Shown in pieces: positions 34,029-40,577 of a stretch of DNA of 64,000 nt; within the stretch, counting starts at the first letter, position 1, and every line of letters begins with the position of its first letter. This DNA is from Sphingomonas sp. IW22 (GTDB taxonomy: Bacteria; Pseudomonadota; Alphaproteobacteria; Sphingomonadales; Sphingomonadaceae), in NCBI RefSeq assembly GCF_041321155.1, contig NZ_JBGGWB010000004.1:127264-191263 (forward strand), written 5' to 3'. Made by a program: the position numbers and the translations under genes. The notes under the pieces were generated by a model. The model did not search any database, had not been told where the DNA came from, and was given only the letters and a program-made list of their open reading frames with translations.

Positions 34029-34685
34029 GGCGCGTCTCTAGCAAAATGGAGCTGGACGCGATTCTTTGGCTAACGCCTCATGGGGAGATCGCAATCCCCA
34101 TCGCTCTGTATCAAACACGAGAACCATCCAAAGTCAATTGCGCCGCGAGTTGTAGCCGATGGTGTCAAACTGTTCGGTTGTGATGCCACCTCCACCTGCC
34201 CGTTTTGCGTGGGGTTGCCGGTCTCAGAACCCCGGATCATAATGTCGGCGGGGTGAGTGGGCGTGAAGGCGTCAAGCCCAGTTGTGCCAGCAACGAACCC
34301 CCAGCGGGACGGGCGAGCGCGGTCGACACTACCTCCCGATGCGAAGCAATTTTCTCGTAACCTGTTGCCGATTGCTTCCTTCCGCAACTGTCATCGAGAG
34401 ATTGAGAAAAGGAACTCCGCAGGGCGCCTCGAGCAGGCAATATCGGAAACGACGAGCACGCGGCGGATCGCCTTAAATCTGAACGCTGCTGGTGGTTTGG
34501 TCGAGAGCCGGCGACTGACCGCTTTCATCCGGAGCAGCCATTCGGTGCTCGCTTCCCGAACGACATGGATTGTCGGAAACAACCTGAGCATCGAGGCGCA
34601 CATTGAGATAATACAGTTATCATATAAGCGGATTTGACGCCTTTCTATAAGGTGGGTATGTGCATCCCGGCGGAGGGCAGGGCAT
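34029..34685. other. 657-bp stretch without a convincing gene
   Basis: Several open frames cross this region on both strands, but none has a good ribosome site or a recognisable domain. The best is a minus-strand frame ending in the segment AIDFGWFSC, which looks like a decayed insertion-sequence edge. The right end contains the recombinase-associated 37-bp box at 34617. It is probably promoter DNA for chrB plus mobile-element debris. Confidence 0.5.
34617..34653 (+). repeat. 37-bp box upstream of recombinase copy 2
   Basis: Second copy of the TTATCATATAAG...CTATAAGGT box (three mismatches to 18857-18893). Here it lies 152 bp before the recombinase start, whereas at copy 1 the distance is only 18 bp. 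The extra DNA holds the short ORF at 34686. Confidence 0.65.
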
Positions 34686-34808
34686 TTGGACACTGAAAAG
34701 ACGATATTCTGGTCATGGCAGAGCGATTTTGATGGGCGCGTGACGCGTGAGGCTATCTATGGGGTCGAACCGCACAGCTTCGACCAGATTGTCGCGCTGT
34801 CCAGATGA
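34686..34808 (+). pseudogene. 40-codon remnant beginning with a SWQSDF motif
   Basis: From TTG 34686 the frame reads LDTEKTIFWSWQSDFDGRVT and then diverges to a short tail, with its TGA overlapping the recombinase ATG (ATGA). KTIFWSWQSD is a recognisable start of a family of nucleotide-binding, defence-associated proteins that are normally several hundred residues long. Only its first dozen residues are left, so this looks like a truncated gene spliced to other DNA. A functional small ORF coupled to the recombinase is possible. Confidence 0.45.
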
Positions 34809-36007
34809 GCCTCCCAGCGCCCATCAGCAGCCGGCGAGGCCGACAGGCCGTCGACCTCGCCTGGGAGGTGACCAAGCTGAACTGTCGATCGCCAATCACG
34901 ATCAACGCCGAGCTGATCGCCGCCTATCAGGCGGCATCCTCGCCGCATTCCCTGCGCGCGCTTGCCAGCGACATCGAGGCGTTCGACCATTGGTGCCGCC
35001 GAAACGGGCGCGTGACCTCGCCGGCGACTCCCGAGACGGTCGCCGACTATCTCGATGCCCGGGCAGGGCAGGGGGCGAAACCCGCCTCGCTCGGTCGCTA
35101 CAAGGCGTCGATCGCCAAGATCCACCAGCTGCTCGACATCAAGGATCCCACCCAGGCCGAGCTGGTCAAGCTGCGGCTCCGCGCGATCCGCCGGGAGAAG
35201 GGCAGCACGCAAGCCCAGGCGCGGCCGCTGCGGTTCAAGGGGCCGGTGCGCAATGTCGAGCGGGACGCACCCCGGGGGCTTAATGTGCGGGGGCTGCTTG
35301 AGGCCTGCGCGGATGATTTGCCGGGGCTCAGGAATCGGGCTTTGCTGTCGGTCGCCTACGACACGGGCTTGCGCGCCTCCGAGCTGGTCGCGGTCGAGGT
35401 CGAGCACATTGTGGACGCCATCGATCCCGAGGCGCGGCTGCTGACGATTTCGCGCAGCAAGGGCGATCAGGAGGGAAAGGGCGCGACCGCGTTCCTCAGC
35501 CCGCGCTCGGTGCGGGCGATCGCCGCCTGGACTGCGGCTGCCGACATCGAGGAGGGACCGCTGTTTCGCCGGGTGCAGGTGCGCCGCTACAAGGCGCGGG
35601 CCGCGGTCAAGGGGCGGCGGATCGAGACGATTTCTGGCCGCGAAAGCTGGGATCTGCGCAAGACATTGCCGAAGTCGGCGGTGCCGGCGCGCACCGAATA
35701 TGATGTGGGAGAGGGGGCGTTGCACCCGGGTTCGATCGGGCCGATCTGGCGGGCAATGATCCGGCGCGCCTTCGACAAGGGCGCGCTGAGCGACCTCACC
35801 GCCGATGATCTGGCGCAGTTGCTCAAGGGCGTGAGCGCGCATTCGACGCGGGTGGGCTTGAACCAGGATCTGTTTGCGAGCGGCGAGGATCTGGCGGGGA
35901 TCATGGATGCGCTACGCTGGAAGAGTCCCCGGATGCCGCTCGCCTATAATCGCAATCTGGCGGCAGAGCAGGGTGCCGCCGGCCGCTTGATCGCGAAAAT
36001 CGGGTGA
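34805..36007 (+). CDS. tyrosine recombinase/integrase, copy 2
   Basis: The paralogue of the gene at 18911 is nearly collinear from NAELIAAYQAASSPHS to the end. Catalytic residues are intact: Arg in AYDTGLRASEL, HxxR in AHSTRVGLNQ, and Tyr in LAYNRN. The first 35 residues differ completely (MSLPAPISSRRGRQAV here). Both are in the same orientation and flank 14.6 kb of metal-resistance genes. The high similarity but not identity suggests an old duplication or two related element arrivals, not a recent direct-repeat event. ATG 34805 overlaps the stop of the remnant ORF. Confidence 0.92.
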   Translation: MSLPAPISSRRGRQAVDLAWEVTKLNCRSPITINAELIAAYQAASSPHSLRALASDIEAFDHWCRRNGRVTSPATPETVADYLDARAGQGAKPASLGRYKASIAKIHQLLDIKDPTQAELVKLRLRAIRREKGSTQAQARPLRFKGPVRNVERDAPRGLNVRGLLEACADDLPGLRNRALLSVAYDTGLRASELVAVEVEHIVDAIDPEARLLTISRSKGDQEGKGATAFLSPRSVRAIAAWTAAADIEEGPLFRRVQVRRYKARAAVKGRRIETISGRESWDLRKTLPKSAVPARTEYDVGEGALHPGSIGPIWRAMIRRAFDKGALSDLTADDLAQLLKGVSAHSTRVGLNQDLFASGEDLAGIMDALRWKSPRMPLAYNRNLAAEQGAAGRLIAKIG

Positions 36008-36111
36008 TTAGATCTTGAGCTGCGCACAATTAGGTATTTGTGACGGTGTTTGAAAATTCCGAGTGCGCCAGATCACGCGGATTAGCGTTCCAGCGAATGT
36101 CCTACGGAATC

Positions 36112-36146
36112 GGAAAAGAAAACCCGCCCGTCTTTTGACGGGCGGG
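36112..36146 (-). terminator. rho-independent terminator, minus strand
   Basis: The minus strand forms a perfect 10-bp stem (CCCGCCCGTC, loop AAAA, GACGGGCGGG) followed by TTTTCTTTTCC. No conventional gene ends here on the minus strand, so it probably ends a short RNA starting in 36230-36330. On the plus strand the stem lacks a T-run. Confidence 0.8.
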
Positions 36147-36166
36147 CAAGGAAAGGTGTCTACGTC

Positions 36167-36223
36167 TCACCGAGACTCCTTCGGGTCGCTGGCTGATGCT
36201 ATGCCTTCGTGTTTCGGATTCAA
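36167..36223 (-). CDS. 18-codon ORF inside a possible small RNA
   Basis: From TTG 36223 the frame reads LNPKHEGIASASDPKESR and stops 21 nt before a strong terminator. There is no clear ribosome site. The sequence lies in the 350-bp gap between recombinase copy 2 and the globin operon. The arrangement (short ORF, then terminator) is like that at 7880, but the peptides are unrelated. It may instead be a non-coding small RNA. Confidence 0.3.
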   Translation of the reverse strand: MNPKHEGIASASDPKESR

Positions 36224-36326
36224 GGCTAAACTAGCGGGGCTGAGCAGTTTCTCAGGCTGTGTACATCGCCGCGACCGACGACCTGGAAATATGCGCTAGC
36301 CTTGCGTTTATGCGCAATCATGATCG

Positions 36327-36343
36327 ATGTATTATATATACAT
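36327..36343. promoter_or_regulatory. NsrR-like operator upstream of the NO-detoxification operon
   Basis: ATGTATTATATATACAT has perfect ATGTAT/ATACAT arms, close to the ATGYATTT...AAATRCAT pattern of the NO-sensing repressor NsrR. It contains a TATATA that could act as the -10 box, and it lies 17 bp before GTG 36360. An RNA-polymerase/repressor clash is the plausible mode. Confidence 0.5.
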
Positions 36344-36359
36344 GATTGGAGCGCGAGTC

Positions 36360-36806
36360 GTGGACGGTGTCTCGAAAATCAGAGAAGAAGAGCTGACTCC
36401 TTTGGTGGAGGAATTTTACGCGCGGGTCCGCGCCGATCCCGCGCTTGGGCCGATTTTCAACGATGCGATCGATGACTGGCCGGAGCATCTTGGGAAGCTG
36501 ACTGCGTTCTGGTCCTCCGTCATGCTCACCAGTGGCCGATACAAGGGGCAACCGGTGCCGGCCCATTTGAAGCATAAGGCCAGGATAACGCCCGCGCTGT
36601 TCGAGCGCTGGCTCGCACTCTGGGTTCAAACGACCAATGACAGGATGACGCCCGAAGCGGCAGCGGCGCTACAAGCGAAGGCGCGGCGCATCGCCGAGAG
36701 CCTGCAACTGGCGATGTTCTTCCAACTGGAGGAACGGAGTGCTGCATCGGTCGCCAACGCGGAACGTAAGGATGCCATCGAGCGACCAGGGCAAACCCAT
36801 GGCTGA
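36360..36806 (+). CDS. truncated haemoglobin, group III
   Basis: The fold and motifs match group III truncated globins: LTPLVEEFYARVRADPALGPIFNDAI (B-helix with Phe-Tyr), WPEHLGKLTAFWSSVMLTSGRYKGQPVPAHLKH (with F8-like His in PAHLKHKARI) and FERWLALWVQTTND. GTG 36360 is chosen because GGAG lies 8 nt upstream and the operator covers the ATG at 36342. These globins bind O2 and NO; here the protein is first in an operon with flavohaemoglobin, so NO or nitrosative stress defence is likely. The C-terminal 25 residues extend beyond the usual globin end. Confidence 0.88.
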   Translation: MDGVSKIREEELTPLVEEFYARVRADPALGPIFNDAIDDWPEHLGKLTAFWSSVMLTSGRYKGQPVPAHLKHKARITPALFERWLALWVQTTNDRMTPEAAAALQAKARRIAESLQLAMFFQLEERSAASVANAERKDAIERPGQTHG

Positions 36807-37074
36807 AATCTTGCCTTACCGTTCCACGCCGGTGTTCAACCAGGACACTCTGCCGGCTGCCTTGCGCGCGCGACATGACACGAAGGCTGGTGTTTGGGGC
36901 GTGATCCGGGTTTTGGAGGGCGAACTCCGGCTAACCTACCTCGAGCCACCTTCGGAGATCGTCCTGACGCCTGACCAGCCTGGCTTGATTCTCCCTCAGC
37001 AACCGCATTTCGTAACGCCGACAGGGCCGATGAAGATGCAGGTGGATTTTTACGATCACATTCCCAAGCTCTGA
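36799..37074 (+). CDS. DUF1971 (TehB N-terminal-like) cupin protein
   Basis: This 91-aa single-domain cupin-like protein starts ILPYRSTPVFNQDTLPAALRARHDTKAGVWGVIRVLEGELRLTY and ends LILPQQPHFVTPTGPMKMQVDFYD. The HDTK and PQQPHFV segments are the usual ligand positions of DUF1971. Genes of this type commonly accompany flavohaemoglobins and tellurite or NO defence operons. ATG 36799 overlaps the globin stop by 8 nt. Precise role unknown. Confidence 0.85.
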   Translation: MAEILPYRSTPVFNQDTLPAALRARHDTKAGVWGVIRVLEGELRLTYLEPPSEIVLTPDQPGLILPQQPHFVTPTGPMKMQVDFYDHIPKL

Positions 37075-37113
37075 CATTCCGGGATTTTCAACGCATTCAA
37101 AAAGGAGAAGTTG

Positions 37114-38325
37114 ATGACGCAGCCCCTCAGCGATCAGACCATTGCGCTCGTCAAGGCGACCGTCCCCGCGCTCGAAGCGCATGGCCTCGACATCGTGAAC
37201 GAGATGTATTCCCGGATGTTCCAGAACCCGAACATTCGCGACCTTTTCAACCAATCGCACCATGGTGATGCCGGTTCGCAGCCGCGGGCGCTGACCGGCG
37301 CCATTCTCGCCTATGCGAGCAACATCGAAAATCTCGGTGCGCTTGCCCCGGCGGTCGAGCGGATCGCGCAGAAGCATGTCGGCCTGCAAATTCTGCCCGA
37401 ACATTATCCGCACGTTGCCGAGGCGCTCCTGGGGGCGATCAAGGCGGTGCTGGGGGATGCGGCCACCGATGAGATTCTCGCTGCCTGGGGCGAAGCCTAC
37501 TGGTTCCTGGCCAACATCCTGATCGCCCGCGAGCAGCGAGTCTACTCAGAACAGAAGGATGCGACCGGCGGATGGAATGGCTGGCGCGATTTTCGCGTCG
37601 AGGACGTCGTGCGTGAGAGCAGCGTCATCAATTCCTTCGTTCTGCGCCCCGTTGATGGCGGGGCCGTCATGCGGCACAAGCCCGGGCAATATCTGACCTT
37701 CTGGCTTGAAATTCCGGGACATCCGCCAGTCAAGCGCAACTATTCGATTTCAGCAGCCCCCAACGGCGAAACCTATCGCATTTCGGTCAAGCGTGAGCCG
37801 CTTGGTCTTGCGTCAGGCTGGCTTCATGATGAAGCCAAGCCGGGCACGGTGCTCAAAGTTGCCGCGCCTGCAGGCGAATTCTTCCTGGCAGCGCATGTCG
37901 AACGCCCGGTGATCCTCCTGTCGGGCGGCGTGGGGCTGACCCCGATGGTGGCCATGCTCGAAACGCTTGCTGAGGGCGAGGCGGGAGTCCCCGTGCACTA
38001 TGTCCACGGAACTCATGACCGCGATACCCACGCAATGCGTGATCATGTTCGCGCTGTCGCTGGGCGGGGCAAGTCAATCACCGTCACCGATTTTCATCAG
38101 ACCCCGCTCGAAGATGAAGTCGCAGGACGGGATTATGACGTCGCCGGCATCATTACCGACGAATGGCTGGTCGCCAACACGCCTGTAGGTGAGGCCGATT
38201 ACTATATCTGCGGACCACGCCCGTTTCTGCGGCACGCCGTCTCGACCTTGTCGCTGGCTGGCGTCCCATCCGACCGCATTCATTACGAATTCTTCGGTCC
38301 GGCGGACGAATTGCTCGCCGCCTGA
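37114..38325 (+). CDS. hmp: flavohaemoglobin, nitric oxide dioxygenase
   Basis: The globin domain (residues 1-145) has the expected F8 His in RIAQKHVGLQI and a GEAYWFLANILI H-helix. It is followed by a ferredoxin-reductase-type FAD domain with PVKRNYSISAAP (RxYS) and an NAD domain with LLSGGVGLTPMVAMLETL and a final YYICGPRPFL. The enzyme converts NO, O2 and NAD(P)H to nitrate in the cytoplasm. ATG 37114 follows AAAGGAGAAG. At 403 aa it is full length. It ends the operon with a strong hairpin just downstream. Confidence 0.95.
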   Translation: MTQPLSDQTIALVKATVPALEAHGLDIVNEMYSRMFQNPNIRDLFNQSHHGDAGSQPRALTGAILAYASNIENLGALAPAVERIAQKHVGLQILPEHYPHVAEALLGAIKAVLGDAATDEILAAWGEAYWFLANILIAREQRVYSEQKDATGGWNGWRDFRVEDVVRESSVINSFVLRPVDGGAVMRHKPGQYLTFWLEIPGHPPVKRNYSISAAPNGETYRISVKREPLGLASGWLHDEAKPGTVLKVAAPAGEFFLAAHVERPVILLSGGVGLTPMVAMLETLAEGEAGVPVHYVHGTHDRDTHAMRDHVRAVAGRGKSITVTDFHQTPLEDEVAGRDYDVAGIITDEWLVANTPVGEADYYICGPRPFLRHAVSTLSLAGVPSDRIHYEFFGPADELLAA

Positions 38326-38330
38326 CTGAG

Positions 38331-38362
38331 CGCGGAGAAGGGCGACATCGCCCTTCTCCGCG
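38331..38362 (+). terminator. hairpin terminator after hmp
   Basis: CGCGGAGAAGGGCGA and TCGCCCTTCTCCGCG form a perfect 15-bp stem with a minimal loop, six bases after the hmp stop. No strong T-run follows, so termination may be partial or mainly protective. Confidence 0.65.
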
Positions 38363-38411
38363 TCTACTCAAACCGCCATGTCGGGGGCGTCACATAAAAC
38401 GGGCACAGATA

Positions 38412-38501
38412 TACGCTCTCATGACTGCCATCCGAGACGCTGGCCGAGTTTACTCCTTCGCTGGCCTCGAGACCAGCGGTCGCATTGACCTTGGCGGGTG
38501 T
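38412..38501 (-). repeat. IS end repeat, copy A
   Basis: A 90-bp segment starting TACGCTCTCATGACTGCC matches 63911-64000 at 83 of 90 positions. It is followed on the right by about 230 bp of non-coding DNA and then the C-terminal codons of an IS110-like transposase on the minus strand, so it is probably the 3' end of that element. The element boundary at 38411 is inferred from where the two copies stop matching. Confidence 0.65.
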
Positions 38502-38729
38502 GCCGCGGGCGCCTGATCGACGACGATTGATCATGCTCTCATCCGCGGGTTGATTACCGCACTACCCGTATCCGTCGCTGGGCCTATCCTCCGTATAAGT
38601 TCGGGCGTCGGACGAACCTGCCCCACCGTACACCGTGGATTGCCCATCACAGTCGGGTGCCCGCGGCACGTCGGCCAAGGCTATGCAGTTGGTGCGCTGG
38701 CGCCTCCTCTCGTTAATGTCGTGGGTGGA

Positions 38730-38858
38730 TCAGCCGGCTATCGCCGGCGACACCCGACGGGCGATGTCCCAGGCATAGCCGAACAGTTCACGCGCGATCG
38801 CGGTGGTCACCTTGGGCTGAGGCTTGCCCGTGGCCGCCAGGCGACGGTAGCGCTGGCA
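38730..38858 (-). pseudogene. IS110-family transposase, C-terminal remnant
   Basis: The minus-strand frame reads QRYRRLAATGKPQPKV, then TTAIARELFGYAWDIARR and stops after AIAG. The RYxRLxxxGKxxKVxxxAIAREL pattern resembles the C-terminus of IS110-type DEDD transposases. Only some 40 residues remain; the 5' part is replaced at about 38858 by a fragment of another gene. It would belong to the same element as the end repeat at 38412. Confidence 0.55.
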
Positions 38859-38948
38859 ATGGTTCCGTTCAGCGAGCCCGAGCTGATCGCCCAGGAGATC
38901 ATGCGTCTCGTCGATCGATCCCGCGCCGAAGCAAGGACAAGCCTATGA
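38859..38948 (+). pseudogene. C-terminal fragment of a regulator-like gene
   Basis: The frame MVPFSEPELIAQEIMRLVDR through to a short basic tail looks like the last helix of a TetR-type regulator. Its stop overlaps the next gene by ATGA, the mark of an original operon. The upstream part was lost at the IS junction near 38858. Family assignment is weak because only 29 codons remain. Confidence 0.4.
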
Positions 38949-39697
38949 CGGATATCCAGCGGCTCCCGCTTCTTCGTCTCTGCGGTATCGCGGGCGTGAT
39001 CGGCGCGATCCTCTGGACGCTCGGCGACGCGCTGATCATCGGGGCTAGGGCAAGTCCCGACGACTATCCGCTGATCCTGAAGACCTATGCCGATCGCATC
39101 CAGTTCGACGGTGTCGCGCTGATGCTTCCATCCTCCGAGGCGCGGCTCGCCGCGGGCGCGCTGGTGGCCGATGCCGGCATCGTCTTCTATCTCGCGGGCT
39201 GCTGGCATCTGCTCGAAGGGCTGCGTCCGGCGATGGGCTGGTGGCGCTGGCTGACCTTCGTCCTGCTGGTCGCCGGCAACGCCTGGTCTCCGCTCGGCCA
39301 TGCGGGCTTCTACTATGTCGGCATGGCCTACAAGACGATCCTCGAAACGCCGGCCGCGGCCCATGGCGCGCTGCTCGATCTCGGCCAGCACTTCTACCAT
39401 GTCCTGCTCATCGCCTGGTTGATGCCGATCGTGACGCTGGGCCTGGCGCTGCTGCTCCTCGGGATCGTCATCGCGCTGGGCCGCACCGCCTGGCCACGCT
39501 GGTTCGCAGCGCTGGCCAATCCCGTCTCGCTGGTCGCGATCGGCATGCTGATCGCGCGCATCCTGCCCGAGCCGGCGCACACCTGGCTTGACGGCGCCGC
39601 GTTCAACCTCGGCTGGCTCGTTGTCTATGCCGTCTCGACGGCGCTGCTCTGGAATGGTGGCCGTTCGCCGGTCGCATCACGGGACGAAGCAGCATGA
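38945..39697 (+). CDS. multi-pass membrane protein, 250 aa (DUF6796-like)
   Basis: Six to seven hydrophobic helices are evident (LLRLCGIAGVIGAILWTLGDAL, GALVADAGIVFYLAGCWHLLEG, WLTFVLLVAGNAWSPLGHAGFYY, LLIAWLMPIVTLGLALLLLGIVIAL, FAALANPVSLVAIGMLIARIL, LGWLVVYAVSTALLW). It resembles DUF6796-type proteins but I know no function for them. It is intact, and overlaps a regulator fragment upstream and a truncated MFS gene downstream, both by ATGA. It is therefore the surviving middle gene of a broken operon. Confidence 0.75.
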   Translation: MTDIQRLPLLRLCGIAGVIGAILWTLGDALIIGARASPDDYPLILKTYADRIQFDGVALMLPSSEARLAAGALVADAGIVFYLAGCWHLLEGLRPAMGWWRWLTFVLLVAGNAWSPLGHAGFYYVGMAYKTILETPAAAHGALLDLGQHFYHVLLIAWLMPIVTLGLALLLLGIVIALGRTAWPRWFAALANPVSLVAIGMLIARILPEPAHTWLDGAAFNLGWLVVYAVSTALLWNGGRSPVASRDEAA

Positions 39698-39966
39698 CCG
39701 AAGCTGCGACAGCGACAGGCGACGAACAAGTGGGGGAGGAAGCATCAGGCGCTTTCAGCATGAAGCCACTGATGTTCGAGACCTTCGTCTGCTCGATGGC
39801 GATGATGTCGTTCGTGGCGCTCGCGGGCCCCATCGCGCGCGTGCTTGGCCTCGAGCCATGGCAGGTCGGCGGGGCGATGACCGCGTCGGGCATCGCCTGG
39901 ATGATCATGGCGCGGTTCTGGGGCGGCCTTAGCGATCGGCGCGGCGCTCGTCGCTTGACGGCTTGA
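39694..39966 (+). pseudogene. MFS transporter, 5' fragment
   Basis: The N-terminal 90 residues of an MFS transporter are present: a 25-residue polar start, TM1 (ETFVCSMAMMSFVALAGPIARVLGL), TM2 (GGAMTASGIAWMIMARFWGGL) and the diagnostic loop SDRRGARRL. The frame then stops at once (TA-stop), where about 300 more residues are expected. The break at about 39963 adjoins the MerR gene region, so this is the right edge of a rearranged segment. Confidence 0.7.
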
Positions 39967-40025
39967 TTGGATCGGGGGCGCCGCGATCAAGCGTTACCGC
40001 TCGGTTAGAGAATGGGATGACCAAA

Positions 40026-40496
40026 TTATCGCTGCAACTTTGCCATCGCTTCCACTTCGATGGTTGTAAGCTCGTCGATTGTCAGGTCGAGCGCAGAGCG
40101 CTGCGTCTTCAAGTCGACCAACCTTTCCCGGATGCGGGCAATCAATCGCTCCATTTGCTCCTTATGCTCGGGATCGGCATCGTAGAGATCGAGAAACTCC
40201 TTGATTTCCTTGATGGAGAAGCCAAGGCGTTTGCCGCGCAAAATCAGCTGTATGCGTCCGATCTCACGCCTGGAATATGCCCGGGTACTGCCTACCCGTT
40301 GAGGGGCGATAAGCCCCTCCTTTTCGTAGAAGCGTAGCGTGCGAAGTGTCAGTCCGAGTTCCTGAGCGACATCCTGGATGCCGTACACTTGTAAATCCGC
40401 ATCCTTTGCGCGGGTTCTCCCCTTGTGCGTGGGGTTGTCGCGATCCGCGTCCTTAAGCGTTTCATCGTCCTCGGCGAGGTGGAGCGAGTTCCCCAT
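40026..40496 (-). CDS. MerR-family regulator (LiuR-like) of lipid catabolism
   Basis: The winged helix-turn-helix starts YGIQDVAQELGLTLRTLRFYEKEGLIAPQRVGSTRAYSRREIGRI, followed by a RGKRLGFSIKEIKEFLDLYD hinge and a C-terminal coiled coil (HKEQMERLIARIRERLVDLKTQRSALDLTIDEL). No metal-binding Cys set is present, which fits the LiuR group that controls acyl-CoA degradation. ATG 40496 is chosen; the preceding 17 codons lack conservation. It is last in the DUF2147-fadL-fadD operon. TGAC/GTCA dyads before both lipid operons are candidate targets. Confidence 0.85.
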   Translation of the reverse strand: MGNSLHLAEDDETLKDADRDNPTHKGRTRAKDADLQVYGIQDVAQELGLTLRTLRFYEKEGLIAPQRVGSTRAYSRREIGRIQLILRGKRLGFSIKEIKEFLDLYDADPEHKEQMERLIARIRERLVDLKTQRSALDLTIDELTTIEVEAMAKLQR

Positions 40497-40577
40497 GCCA
40501 TCCACTCCCTGTCCTCCAATCACGGCTACCCTACCACTCAAGCGCATAAGCCTCGTAGCTTGACAGGGGATAGAGGC

